Assembly (NCBI GenBank): GCA_003162245.1
Contig: PMMM01000109.1
Coordinates: 1 to 36,469 of the forward strand
Reading direction: 5' to 3'
DNA from: Phycisphaerales bacterium
GTDB taxonomy: Bacteria > Planctomycetota > Phycisphaerae > UBA1845 > Fen-1342
DNA: 36,469 nt
A program made the position numbers and the translations under genes. Shown here in pieces: positions 1 to 7,932 of the stretch (positions are counted from its first letter, which is position 1; each line of letters opens with the position of its first letter). The notes under the pieces were generated by a model. It did not search any database. It worked only from the letters and a program-made list of their open reading frames with translations, and was not told the origin of the DNA.

Positions 1-71
1 GGCGTGGCCAAAGCAGCGGCTGAAAGCGTTGCCAAAAGCGTGATCGTCGTCAGGGTCAGACGTGCTCGCAT
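1..71 (-). CDS. Exported protein, N-terminal fragment (signal peptide only)
   Basis: An ATG at 71-69 on the minus strand follows a GGAGAAAG ribosome-binding site about 3 bases upstream. The 23 readable residues run MRARLTLTT then ITLLATLSAAALAT: two arginines, then a hydrophobic stretch ending in small residues. This is a typical Sec signal peptide. The rest of the gene lies beyond the left edge, so the mature protein and its function cannot be judged. A plausible sigma-70-like promoter lies upstream at 141-170, which supports a real gene start. It is divergent from the dehydrogenase gene at 646. Confidence 0.6.
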   Translation of the reverse strand, partial: MRARLTLTTITLLATLSAAALAT

Positions 72-645
72 ATCTTTCTCCATTCCTTCTGCAGGTCCGT
101 ACGGACAGAACCTAGAGAGATTCCTCATCGTCTCCTGGCCAGTATACCATCGGCCACACACCGGACCCAAGTTTTCCAGCACATTTTTCGGGGCTGGGAG
201 CGGAGCCCGCAGGCCGTTTCGTAGATTCACACGCGGAGGGCAATGGGTTGCGAGGCCAGCACACCGGTCGCGTCGCACGCGTGCAGTTGGTGGTCGCCGG
301 GACGTCGCCAACTCAGGCCTGGGCGGGGCGTGGGGGTGCGAGAGAGAATTCTCACACTGGCGGTCGCACCAGCGGGTCGCCCGGGCGGCCTGTCGGGCAC
401 GCGGTCGCGGCCGCCGGAGAAAACGCCGAAGTGCGTTGCGGAATCGGCGCCGCGACAGTTGTTATCGGTCCAAGGTACGAAGAGGTTACCTGATCGCGGC
501 TGGCGAATGCCGCCGGTAGAATGCACAGGACGCCGCCGGCCCGGTCGAGGCGGGCGGCAGGACGCCCCGGGGCCGAGCCGTGGCCAGACCGGCGGGCGCA
601 GATGGCGACCAAGCAGCGGCGGCGGCCGGCCCCCACGTTGGGTTT
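72..645. other. Divergent intergenic region
   Basis: No convincing gene is present; the reading frames here lack family features. It holds the leftward promoter at 141-170, and a perfect 12-base palindrome GTCCGTACGGAC at 95-106 in the 5' leader of the leftward gene, flanked by TTCT and AGAA. A TAGAAT hexamer at 517-522 could be a -10 box for the rightward dehydrogenase, but no good -35 accompanies it. Confidence 0.5.
141..170 (-). promoter_or_regulatory. Promoter of the leftward exported-protein gene
   Basis: Read on the minus strand, TTGGGT (170-165) is followed after 18 bases by TATACT (146-141), close to the -35/-10 consensus. Transcription would begin near 134, giving a leader of about 60 bases that includes the 12-base palindrome at 95-106, a possible operator or hairpin. 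Confidence 0.45.
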
Positions 646-3540
646 ATGGACTCTTCGACTCACGCACGCGCAGCACCGTTTGACGAGCTGGCTTCGGCCA
701 TCGCGGGCGAGCTTCGCACGGATACGTTGGCGCGGGTGCTCTACGCCACGGACGCCAGCATCTATGAGATGCGACCGGACGCGGTCGTGCTGCCGTGGTC
801 GATCGCAGACGTGGTCGCGACGGTACAATGGTGCGGCCGGCATGGGGTTCCGCTTACGCCGCGTGGAGCAGGCACGGGCCTTTCGGGCGGGGCGGTGAAC
901 CGGGGGGTGCAGCTTGATTGTTCGCGTCATCTGAACCGCATTTTGCAGATCGACCCGCAGCGGCGAATCGCGCGGGTGGAGCCCGGGGTTGTGCTCGACG
1001 AGCTCAACGCGGAGTTGAAGCCACACGGGTTGCATTTTTCCCCCGACGTAGCCACGTCGAATCGGGCGACGATCGGTGGGATGATCGGCAACAACTCGGC
1101 AGGCGCGCACTCGATCATCATGGGGCGGACGAGCGACCACGTGCTGGGCGTGGATGTCGTCCTGTCCGACGGGTCGCTGGCATCGTGGGGAACTGAGGCG
1201 CATGAGGGGGCGGCGAGAGGCGCGGCCGAGAACCCACTTGCCCGCCGTTGCGAGGACGCACTGGCCGCCATCTCCCGGGAATACGCGGGCGAGATTGCGG
1301 CGCGCTTCCCGAAGGTCTTCCGACGTAACGGCGGTTATGCGCTCGACCGGCTGCGGGTCGGCGACGAGCGGATCAACGTCGAGCAGGTGTTGGTCGGGGG
1401 CGAGGGTACGCTGGGGATCGTGGTCGGCGCCACGCTGAACGTGCTGCCGCTGCCGCGCTACAAGGGCTTGGTCGTCGTCCACTACGACGACCTGCTCAAG
1501 GCGCTCAAGTCCGTGCCGGTGCTCTTGCAGCATCGCCCAGCCGCGGTCGAGCTGGTGGACAAGCTGATTCTCGACGGGACGAAGGACAATCCGGCGATGC
1601 GGCGGCGGCGATGGTTTCTGGACGGCGATCCGGCCGCGGTACTTATCGTCGAGCTTTACGAGGAGGATGCGGCGGCGCTGGAGCGACGTCTGCACGACCT
1701 GGTGGCCGACCTGCGAGCGCAGTCGATCGGCTATGCGTGGCCGATCGTGGTCGAGCCGGAGCGCCAGGCGGACATCTGGGAGGTGCGCAAGGCGGGCACG
1801 GGGCTGCTGATGTCGCGGCCGGGCGACACGCAGCCATACGACTTCGTGGACGACTGTGCCGTCGATCCGGCGCGGCTGCACGATTACATCGTGCGGCTGC
1901 ACGAGATCCTGGCGGCGGAGGAGGTGCCGCGGACGGGGTATTACGCGCACGCCAGCGTCGGGCTGCTGCACGTGCGGCCGGCCTTGAACCTGAAGACGCG
2001 CGCGGGGGTCGAGAAGCTGCGGCGCATCGCGGACCGCGTCAGCCTGCTCGTGCGCGAATTCGAGGGGGCGATGACCGGCGAGCACGGCGAGGGGCTGGTG
2101 CGGTCCGAGTGGATCGAGCGGATGTTCGGCCCGGTGCTGGTCGAGGCCTTCCGAAAGGTGAAGACCGCGTTCGACCCGCACAACGTGCTCAATCCCGGCA
2201 AGATCGTCGAGCCGCTGCCGATGGACGCCAACTTGCGCTACGGCGAGGGGTTCGAGTCGCAGAAGCCGGCCACGCTACTGGATTTCTCGGCGTACGGCGG
2301 CATGGCGGGGCTGGCGGAGATGTGCAGTGGGCTGGGCGAATGCCGCAAGCGCCTGGTGGGGACGATGTGCCCATCGTACATGGCGACCGGCGACGAGACG
2401 CACACGACGCGGGCGCGGGCGAACGCGCTGCGGGCGGCGCTGTCGAATCGCGGGCTGCTCGAGGGGCTGTCCGACCCCGCGCTCGACGAGGTCATGGACC
2501 TGTGCCTAGCGTGCAAAGCCTGCAAGACCGAGTGCCCGACCGGCACCGACATGGCCCGGCTCAAGGCGGAGTGGCTGCACCATCGCAACGAACGAGAGGG
2601 CGTGCCGCGGCGGAGCCGGCTGATCGCGTCGTCGGTCGAGATGGCCCCGTGGGGGTGCCACTTCGCACCGCTGAGCAACTGGGTCATGCAGGCGAAGGTG
2701 ACGCGGGCGATCATGGAGCATCTGTACGGGTTGGATCGCCGGGTGCCGCCGCCGCGGTTTGCGCGGCAGACTTTCCGGCGGTGGTTCGCGCAGCGTGCAG
2801 CGCGGACGGCTAACTCGGGGGCGCCCCGGCAAGTCGTGTATTTCGTCGACACGTGGACGAACTTCTACCAGCCGCAGGTCGGCCAGGCGACGGTGAAGGT
2901 GCTGGAAGCACTCGGGTACGAAGTGGTGGTGCCGGCGACGAAATGTTGTGGGCGGCCGCTGATCAGCAAGGGCCTGCTAGCCGAGGCGCGGCAACTCGGC
3001 GAGGCGAACGTGGCGGTGCTGGGGCCCTACGCCGAGCGTGGCGTGGCGATTGTGGGGACGGAGCCGAGCTGCGTCTCGGTTTTTCTGGATGAGTTGCCGC
3101 AGCTCGTGCGGGTGCCAGCGGCGCGGCGGATCGCGGAATGTGCGGTGACGGTCGAGGGTTTCGTGGCCGCGGAGCTGCGGCAGAACGCGGGCGCGTTGCG
3201 ATTCAAGGACGGCGCGGCGACGCTGCTTTACCACGGCCACTGCCACCAGAAGGCCATGCTCGGCACGGCCGATGCGCTGGCCGTGTTGATGGCGTGCACG
3301 CGCGGGCGGGCGACGGAGATCAACAGCGGCTGCTGCGGGATGGCCGGCGCGTTCGGACATGAGGTCGAGCACTACGACGTCGCCCAGGCGGTCGGCGAGC
3401 AACGCTTGTTCCCGGCGATTCGGGCGCGCGGCGAAGCGCAGGTCGCGGTGTCGGGCTTCAGTTGTCGCCACCACATTCTTCAGCACACGGGGGTCCGGGC
3501 GCGACACGTGGTTGAGCATCTGGCGGACATGCTGGCGTGA
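646..3540 (+). CDS. FAD/Fe-S 2-hydroxyacid dehydrogenase, YdiJ type
   Basis: A 964-residue fusion of a GlcD-like FAD oxidase and a GlcF-like iron-sulfur/CCG module, as in E. coli YdiJ (about 1018 residues, D-2-hydroxyglutarate dehydrogenase). The FAD-binding loop PRGAGTGLSGG lies at residues 72-82. The FAD-oxidase C-terminal domain ends near residue 530 with GEHGEG and NPGK motifs. Ferredoxin-type cysteines follow: C560, C566 and C574, then C620-x2-C623-x2-C626-x3-C630. Two CCG motifs are present, KCCGRP near 767 and SGCCGMAG near 896. ATG 646 was chosen over GTG 580 because the extra 22 residues are low-complexity and the remaining N-terminus fits the family. It probably oxidises a D-2-hydroxyacid and passes electrons through Fe-S clusters to an acceptor. 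The exact substrate (2-hydroxyglutarate, lactate or glycolate) cannot be told from sequence. It stands alone and is convergent with the glycosyltransferases. Confidence 0.85.
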   Translation: MDSSTHARAAPFDELASAIAGELRTDTLARVLYATDASIYEMRPDAVVLPWSIADVVATVQWCGRHGVPLTPRGAGTGLSGGAVNRGVQLDCSRHLNRILQIDPQRRIARVEPGVVLDELNAELKPHGLHFSPDVATSNRATIGGMIGNNSAGAHSIIMGRTSDHVLGVDVVLSDGSLASWGTEAHEGAARGAAENPLARRCEDALAAISREYAGEIAARFPKVFRRNGGYALDRLRVGDERINVEQVLVGGEGTLGIVVGATLNVLPLPRYKGLVVVHYDDLLKALKSVPVLLQHRPAAVELVDKLILDGTKDNPAMRRRRWFLDGDPAAVLIVELYEEDAAALERRLHDLVADLRAQSIGYAWPIVVEPERQADIWEVRKAGTGLLMSRPGDTQPYDFVDDCAVDPARLHDYIVRLHEILAAEEVPRTGYYAHASVGLLHVRPALNLKTRAGVEKLRRIADRVSLLVREFEGAMTGEHGEGLVRSEWIERMFGPVLVEAFRKVKTAFDPHNVLNPGKIVEPLPMDANLRYGEGFESQKPATLLDFSAYGGMAGLAEMCSGLGECRKRLVGTMCPSYMATGDETHTTRARANALRAALSNRGLLEGLSDPALDEVMDLCLACKACKTECPTGTDMARLKAEWLHHRNEREGVPRRSRLIASSVEMAPWGCHFAPLSNWVMQAKVTRAIMEHLYGLDRRVPPPRFARQTFRRWFAQRAARTANSGAPRQVVYFVDTWTNFYQPQVGQATVKVLEALGYEVVVPATKCCGRPLISKGLLAEARQLGEANVAVLGPYAERGVAIVGTEPSCVSVFLDELPQLVRVPAARRIAECAVTVEGFVAAELRQNAGALRFKDGAATLLYHGHCHQKAMLGTADALAVLMACTRGRATEINSGCCGMAGAFGHEVEHYDVAQAVGEQRLFPAIRARGEAQVAVSGFSCRHHILQHTGVRARHVVEHLADMLA

Positions 3541-3724
3541 GGCGCTGGCAGCCGGTCGCCCGGGTGGCGGGGGTGGTTTGGCCCACAGCCCGATAAGGAC
3601 GGTAAACGTCTCTGGCCGGGGAAGTTACCGCGAGCGCCGGGTCCGGTACGGCTGGGTTTGGTTGTCGCGGCGGGTGGAGAGCGGGAACTTTTTTCGCGCG
3701 CCCCCTCGTAGACGGCCAAAAGCG

Positions 3725-3733
3725 TGCTAGACT
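3725..3733 (+). promoter_or_regulatory. Extended -10 promoter candidate for the 3739-3809 RNA
   Basis: TGC followed by TAGACT (3728-3733) forms an extended -10 element (TGnTAGACT). No good -35 is visible 17 bases upstream, which extended -10 promoters can tolerate. Predicted initiation near 3739-3741 falls exactly at the start of the terminal stem of the RNA candidate. Confidence 0.35.
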
Positions 3734-3738
3734 AACAG

Positions 3739-3809
3739 GTGTCTGAGCGGTGCGCGGCACGCACAGGTTTCCCCCCGGCCTGTCGGCCCCCTGCTCAGAC
3801 ACTTTTTTT
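3739..3809 (+). ncRNA. Candidate small RNA with closed terminal stem
   Basis: A 71-base unit between convergent genes. GTGTCTGAGC (3739-3748) pairs perfectly with GCTCAGACAC (3793-3802) and is followed directly by seven T residues. Inside the stem are a small hairpin GTGCG/CGCAC (3750-3754/3760-3764), a competing AGG/CCT pairing around a C-rich loop (CCCCCC 3771-3776), and a second C-rich stretch near 3786-3791. An extended -10 box would start transcription at the stem base. C-rich single-stranded loops are a known way for sRNAs to bind G-rich ribosome-binding sites. Alternatively this is only a terminator. Confidence 0.35.
3739..3809 (+). terminator. Rho-independent terminator (10-bp stem, T7)
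   Basis: Perfect 10-base inverted repeat (3739-3748 with 3793-3802) followed by TTTTTTT at 3803-3809. The 44-base loop is long for a simple terminator but has internal pairing. It would end rightward transcription from the dehydrogenase 200 bases upstream, or of the sRNA candidate. There is no T-run on the other strand, so it is one-directional. Confidence 0.65.
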
Positions 3810-3829
3810 GCGCCCACCCGACGCGGGGG

Positions 3830-5152
3830 TCACCGACAATCTGTGGCCACGTTGCGCTGGCCGGCGCGCGAGGCCGCGTACACTTCCAGCGTCTGAGCGA
3901 CCATCTCGTCCGCGGTGCGCACGGGCGTTGCGGGGGGTGGATTCCGCGGGGCGGCGGTCCAGTCGGCCAGGCAGCGGGCGAGGCTGGGCGCGGAGCCAAC
4001 ATCGAAGAGCAACGTGGCGTCCGAAATGACTTCGCTGATCCCGTCTACGCGGCTGGCGACCACTGGAACGCCGACCGCCTGCGCTTCCAACACGGTCTGC
4101 GGCAGATTCTCCGGCCAGATGCTCGGCACAACGAGCAAGTCGAGCCCGGCCAGTAACGCTGGAACCTGCTCGGACGGCACACGTCCGAGCCACTCGACGT
4201 TGAGCCCCTCCGCCAGCGCCCGCAGCCGGCGCCCGTACCGCGCGTCCGTGCCGCCGCCGGCCAGCCGCACGCGCGTCGCGGTCCAGCCCAGTTGTCGCAC
4301 GGCCTCGAGCAACAAGTGCGGCCCCTTGTGCTCCGCCAGCGCCCCGACAAAGCCGAGCGTGAGCTTCGCCGGGTCGCGCGGCGCAAGGTCCCAGGCGGCG
4401 GAGCGTTGCGCGCCGAACCAGCGCGGCTCGAGGCCTACGACGATCGTGTGCAGGCGTGGACGGCTCAGCCGCGGGGCCAGCCGCGCGCGGGCCCCCTGCG
4501 ACAGACAAATGACGGCGTTCGCACTATTCAGAGCCGCCGTCAGGAACCGTTGCCGGCGCGTCCAGCGGATGATCTCCGCCGGCGACGATCCGCCAAGCAG
4601 CGCGCGGGCAAAGTACAGCGTGGAGATGACCGTTTCGCGCAGTCCCGGGACGTGGGCCACGGTACGCAGCCAACGGCGTCGGTCGGATGCGCCGGTACAA
4701 CGAATGCACTCCAGCCACGGGACGTTTCCGTCGCAAATCCCGCCGCGGTAGTGCAGGAGCGTGTGCTTGGGGCACAGCCACCAGTAGTCCATGATCGTCA
4801 CGACGACGGGCACCGCGCGCGTCCGCGCGGCCTGCATCAGACCCACGCCGATGTGGCCGGGGTTCGCGACGTGTACGACGTCCGGCTGCTGACGCTCCAG
4901 AATCGGCATCAGCCGGCGCGGCGCGAGGCCCTGCACGCTCAGGCGGCCGCGCGTCGGGTAGTAGAGCGTGCGCGGCTCATGCTCGAATTCTGTGCCGAGC
5001 GGCAGCGCAGGTCCGCGACGTTCCGGGTCGCCCGCCAGAATGACCACGTCGTGCCCGCGCCGCCGGAGCCCGTCGGCCAGCATGGCGACGTAGCGCTCGG
5101 TGCCCTGCCCGTAGCCCCGCCCGAACTGCATGGTGGCCAGGAGGACTTTCAT
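3830..5152 (-). CDS. GT4-family glycosyltransferase (first of a coupled pair, downstream gene)
   Basis: A 440-residue GT-B fold enzyme. The N-terminus MKVLLATMQFGRGYGQGTERY is the usual first strand and glycine-rich loop of family 4. The C-terminal donor-binding half has GFVGALAEHKGPHLLLEA, then WPENLPQTVLEAQAVGVPVV with the E-x7-E-type glutamates. A cysteine-rich insert in the N-terminal domain (WLCPKH, then CDGNVPWLECIRC) is seen in a subset of these enzymes. It likely transfers a sugar from a nucleotide donor during polysaccharide or glycolipid synthesis on the cytoplasmic side; donor and acceptor are unknown. An alternative start at 5173 (MRYDRPR added) overlaps the upstream stop as TGATG and would give tight coupling. 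I chose 5152 because the family N-terminus begins there. Confidence 0.85.
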   Translation of the reverse strand: MKVLLATMQFGRGYGQGTERYVAMLADGLRRRGHDVVILAGDPERRGPALPLGTEFEHEPRTLYYPTRGRLSVQGLAPRRLMPILERQQPDVVHVANPGHIGVGLMQAARTRAVPVVVTIMDYWWLCPKHTLLHYRGGICDGNVPWLECIRCTGASDRRRWLRTVAHVPGLRETVISTLYFARALLGGSSPAEIIRWTRRQRFLTAALNSANAVICLSQGARARLAPRLSRPRLHTIVVGLEPRWFGAQRSAAWDLAPRDPAKLTLGFVGALAEHKGPHLLLEAVRQLGWTATRVRLAGGGTDARYGRRLRALAEGLNVEWLGRVPSEQVPALLAGLDLLVVPSIWPENLPQTVLEAQAVGVPVVASRVDGISEVISDATLLFDVGSAPSLARCLADWTAAPRNPPPATPVRTADEMVAQTLEVYAASRAGQRNVATDCR

Positions 5153-5172
5153 GCGGGGGCGATCATACCGCA

Positions 5173-6336
5173 TCACGGTGCGCCGAGCGCGCGATGATAG
5201 CAGGCGATCGTCTCGCGGGCGCAGCGTTGCCAGGAAAACGTCGCGGCGCGCCGAAGGCCGCGCTGTCGCCACTGCTCCCGCCAGTCCGCGTCTTCGACCA
5301 TGCGGCGCAGCGCGTTGGTCCAGGCGGGCTCGTCGCGCGGGTCGAGCAGGACGCCGGCATCGCCGACGACTTCGGGCAGCGACGCCGCGTTCGAGACGAT
5401 CACGGGGCAGGCGCACGCCATCGCCTCCAGCGGCGGCAGGCCGAAGCCCTCGTAGAAGGTGGGCCAGACGAGGGCGGTGCAGGCCGAGTACAGCGCCGCG
5501 AGGGCGTCGTCGGGCAGGTAGCCGGCCAGACGGACCTCGCCGCCGATGTCGTGGGCGTGGAGGGAGTCCGCGAGCGCGTTGGTTTGCCAGCCCCAGTCGC
5601 CGGCCAGGACCAGCGGGTTCTGCTCGCGTAACCCGCGCGGCAGGGCCGCGAAGGCCGCGAGCAGGCCGGGCACATTCTTGCGCGGCTCGAGCGTGCCGAC
5701 GAACAGGAAGAAGCGCGCGGGCAGCCCGAGCTGGCGGCAGATGCGTCGTGCGGCGTCCGCATCGGCGGGACGGAAAGCCGGACGCGGGGCCTGATAGGTG
5801 ACGTCGATCACGTCCGGCGACAGCCCGAGGTGCTGGATCATTTCCCGCTTCGTGAACTCCGAGGCGGCGATGAAACGGCGGGTTTGTCGCACGCCGGCGG
5901 CGAATTCGCGCTCGTACCAGCGGACGCGGTCGGCGGGGTGCCACGTGGGGTGCAAGAGCACGGAAAGGTCGTGGATCGTCGTGACGGTCGGGACGCCGCA
6001 GCGGATCGGGATGTGGTTCGGCTCGTGGTACAGGTCGTAACCGCAGGCTCGTGCGCGAAACGCGGTTCGGTAGGCACCCTGCAACACGCGGCGCAGCCAC
6101 CAGCTACTACGCGCGCGCTGGACCAGCGACGGCTTAGCCGGCCGGTGCGTGGTGCCGCGATATGCCTTCATGCGAGGCTTGGGAGCGGGCAGGAACGCGG
6201 CCAGGAACGGCTCGACCGCGACCGCGTCCCTTTCCCGCGGCAGCGCGCCGAGCAACTGCGCGACATAATGCCCCACGCCGGTCAGCGGCCGGTAGAGGAC
6301 ACGGTCGTTCAGGATGACACGTGGCCGGTCGATCAG
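5173..6336 (-). CDS. GT4-family glycosyltransferase, probable CTG start
   Basis: A GT-B glycosyltransferase of about 387 residues. Seen motifs: [12 protein letters not shown] near the N-terminus, [27 protein letters not shown], and [24 protein letters not shown], the donor-binding EGFGLPxLE(A/M) signature of mannosyltransferase-like family 4 enzymes. The first ATG/GTG/TTG in frame is GTG 6276, inside the conserved GVGHYV loop, so it is too late. Upstream the frame continues as [19 protein letters not shown] and stops at 6342-6340. The only suitable start is CTG at 6336-6334, with GGAG 7 bases upstream. Its 3' end overlaps a possible ATG of the next glycosyltransferase (TGATG), so the two are likely one operon making a glycan. 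The acceptor is unknown. Confidence 0.8.
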   Translation of the reverse strand: MIDRPRVILNDRVLYRPLTGVGHYVAQLLGALPRERDAVAVEPFLAAFLPAPKPRMKAYRGTTHRPAKPSLVQRARSSWWLRRVLQGAYRTAFRARACGYDLYHEPNHIPIRCGVPTVTTIHDLSVLLHPTWHPADRVRWYEREFAAGVRQTRRFIAASEFTKREMIQHLGLSPDVIDVTYQAPRPAFRPADADAARRICRQLGLPARFFLFVGTLEPRKNVPGLLAAFAALPRGLREQNPLVLAGDWGWQTNALADSLHAHDIGGEVRLAGYLPDDALAALYSACTALVWPTFYEGFGLPPLEAMACACPVIVSNAASLPEVVGDAGVLLDPRDEPAWTNALRRMVEDADWREQWRQRGLRRAATFSWQRCARETIACYHRALGAP

Positions 6337-6374
6337 CTTCTAACTCCGCGAGGCAGCGCGCTACGGCGCGCCCG

Positions 6375-6380
6375 ATTATG
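6375..6380 (-). promoter_or_regulatory. Possible -10 box for the glycosyltransferase operon
   Basis: CATAAT on the minus strand (plus-strand ATTATG) lies about 40 bases upstream of the glycosyltransferase start at 6336. No clear -35 accompanies it. It is the best AT-rich hexamer in the divergent gap 6337-6541. Confidence 0.25.
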
Positions 6381-6459
6381 CGCGCCAACGGGCGATTCTC
6401 CCATGCCCCAGATGCACCACGGGGGCGCTTGGGGGAAGGACTCCGACGGGGCGGGCCGG

Positions 6460-6465
6460 TACAAT
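6460..6465 (+). promoter_or_regulatory. Possible -10 box for the hyp-hox operon
   Basis: TACAAT at 6460-6465 in a GC-rich background, about 75 bases upstream of hypC. A matching -35 is not evident, so an alternative sigma factor or activator could be involved. This is the only promoter-like element seen ahead of the hydrogenase block. Confidence 0.3.
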
Positions 6466-6541
6466 GTAACGGAGCCCGATTGCGGGATGGGGGCGGCGGT
6501 CACGCCGGCGGCGAGCCCGGGCGTGTCCAAGGGTGTCGTGC

Positions 6542-6826
6542 ATGTGCTTGGCGGTTCCAGGGAAAGTCATCGAGTGCCGCGGGGACGAGGCGGTCGTCGA
6601 CCTGCAAGGCAGCACGCTGCGGGTCAGCAGGGTCCTCACGCCGGAAGCGGATGTCGGCTCGTGGGTGCTGGTGCACGCCGGCTTCGCGATTGCGCAGCTT
6701 GACGAGCGGGAGGCGCTGGAGACCTGGGACTACCTCCGCCAGATATTGGCAACCGAGCCCGCCGACTCCGAACGTGAGACGCAAACGACGGACCAAGCCC
6801 CGCGCGGGGAGGGAAGCCCAGCTTGA
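6542..6826 (+). CDS. hypC: [NiFe] hydrogenase maturation chaperone HypC
   Basis: A 94-residue HypC/HupF family protein. It starts MCLAVPGKVIE, where Cys2 (N-terminal after Met removal) binds the Fe(CN)2CO precursor and the HypD/large-subunit partner. ATG 6542 was chosen because Cys must follow the first Met; the GTG three codons upstream would bury it. An AAGGG site lies 8 bases upstream. The core beta-barrel (AVVDLQGSTLRVSRVL, then GSWVLVHAGFAIAQLDEREA) is complete; the last 20 residues are polar and probably disordered. The stop overlaps the TTG start of hypD (TTGA), so translation is coupled. First gene of the hydrogenase block. Confidence 0.95.
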   Translation: MCLAVPGKVIECRGDEAVVDLQGSTLRVSRVLTPEADVGSWVLVHAGFAIAQLDEREALETWDYLRQILATEPADSERETQTTDQAPRGEGSPA

Positions 6827-7932
6827 CCGACCGCGTCGCCCAACTCGTCGATGAGCTGCACGGCCTCTGCCGCGACGTGGGCCGCCGCATCCAGGTTATG
6901 GAGGTGTGCGGGACGCACACGGTCGCGATCTTCCGCACGGGTATCCGGTCGCTGCTGCCTGCGAACCTGCGGCTGGTGAGCGGCCCGGGTTGCCCGGTGT
7001 GCGTAACCGCCCAGCGGCACATCGACGCGGCACTGGAACTGGCCGGGCGGCCGGGCGTGATCCTCGCGACGTACGGAGACATGCTGCGCGTGCCGGGGCG
7101 GTCGGGGAGCTTGGAGCGGTTGCGGGCGACCGGGGCGCAGGTGCAGGTCGTGAACTCGGCGCGAACCGCGCTCGACCTGGCCCGCGCGAACCCGCAGAGC
7201 CCGGTGGTGTTCCTCGGCGTGGGCTTCGAGACCACCGCACCGGCCACCGCGGCGACGGTCCTGGAGGCCGACCGCGACGGAGTCGAGAACTTCAGCGTCC
7301 TGATGTGCCACAAGCTGGTGGTGCCGGCGATGCAGGCGTTGCTGGACGCGGGCGACGTGCCGCTCGACGGATTCCTGGCGCCCGGTCACGTCAGCGTCAT
7401 CATCGGCGCGCAGGCGTATCAGCCGATCGTCGCAAAGCACCGCCGGCCGGTCGTCGTGGCGGGGTTCGAGCCGGAGCAGATCATGCGGGGGTTGCTGGCG
7501 CTGGTCCGGCAAGTGGCCGAGGGGCGGGCGGCGGTCGAGAACGTGTATCCGGGCGTGGTGACGGCGGACGGAAACCGCGTGGCGCTGGAGCTGCTGCGGC
7601 GCGTGTTCGTCGTCGCGGATGCGCCCTGGCGCGAGTTGGGCGTGATTCCGCAGAGCGGGCTGGAGTTGGCCGCGGTGTATCGGCGCTTCGATGCGCTGCA
7701 ACGGTTCGAGCTCGCGCTCGGAGAAGATGAGGGCCACCCGCTCTGCCGCTGTGGCGAGGTGATTACGGGCAAGGCGGAGCCGAGCGAATGCCCGGCGTTC
7801 GCCACCGCGTGCGATCCGCTCAATCCCATCGGGCCGTGCATGGTCAGCAGCGAGGGGACGTGCGCGGCGTGGTACAAATACAACAGGGTTCAGGGCCCTG
7901 GCGCACAGCGCGTGCCGGAGGGGCAGCGGTGA
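6823..7932 (+). CDS. hypD: Hydrogenase Fe-site assembly protein HypD
   Basis: A 369-residue HypD. With HypC it is the scaffold on which the Fe(CN)2CO unit is built. Seen motifs: MEVCGTHT with C29, and GPGCPVC with C57 and C60, the conserved cysteines for iron binding and thiol redox chemistry. C-terminal cysteines for the [4Fe-4S] cluster lie in LCRCGEVITGKAEPSECPAF, FATACDP and GPCMVSSEGTCAAWYKY. The start is TTG 6823, within the hypC stop, with GGGGAGGG upstream. The stop overlaps the GTG of hypE (GTGA). Length is normal for the family. Confidence 0.95.
   Translation: MTDRVAQLVDELHGLCRDVGRRIQVMEVCGTHTVAIFRTGIRSLLPANLRLVSGPGCPVCVTAQRHIDAALELAGRPGVILATYGDMLRVPGRSGSLERLRATGAQVQVVNSARTALDLARANPQSPVVFLGVGFETTAPATAATVLEADRDGVENFSVLMCHKLVVPAMQALLDAGDVPLDGFLAPGHVSVIIGAQAYQPIVAKHRRPVVVAGFEPEQIMRGLLALVRQVAEGRAAVENVYPGVVTADGNRVALELLRRVFVVADAPWRELGVIPQSGLELAAVYRRFDALQRFELALGEDEGHPLCRCGEVITGKAEPSECPAFATACDPLNPIGPCMVSSEGTCAAWYKYNRVQGPGAQRVPEGQR

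Noticed and set aside
352-2181. 609-codon open frame on the minus strand opposite the dehydrogenase
   Set aside because: Shadow of the YdiJ-type gene; rich in Arg/His/Pro with no domain signature and no ribosome-binding site.
3830-6100. Single 756-residue fusion of two glycosyltransferases
   Set aside because: The long frame crosses the upstream gene out of its true frame; the two enzymes are separate genes joined by a TGATG overlap.
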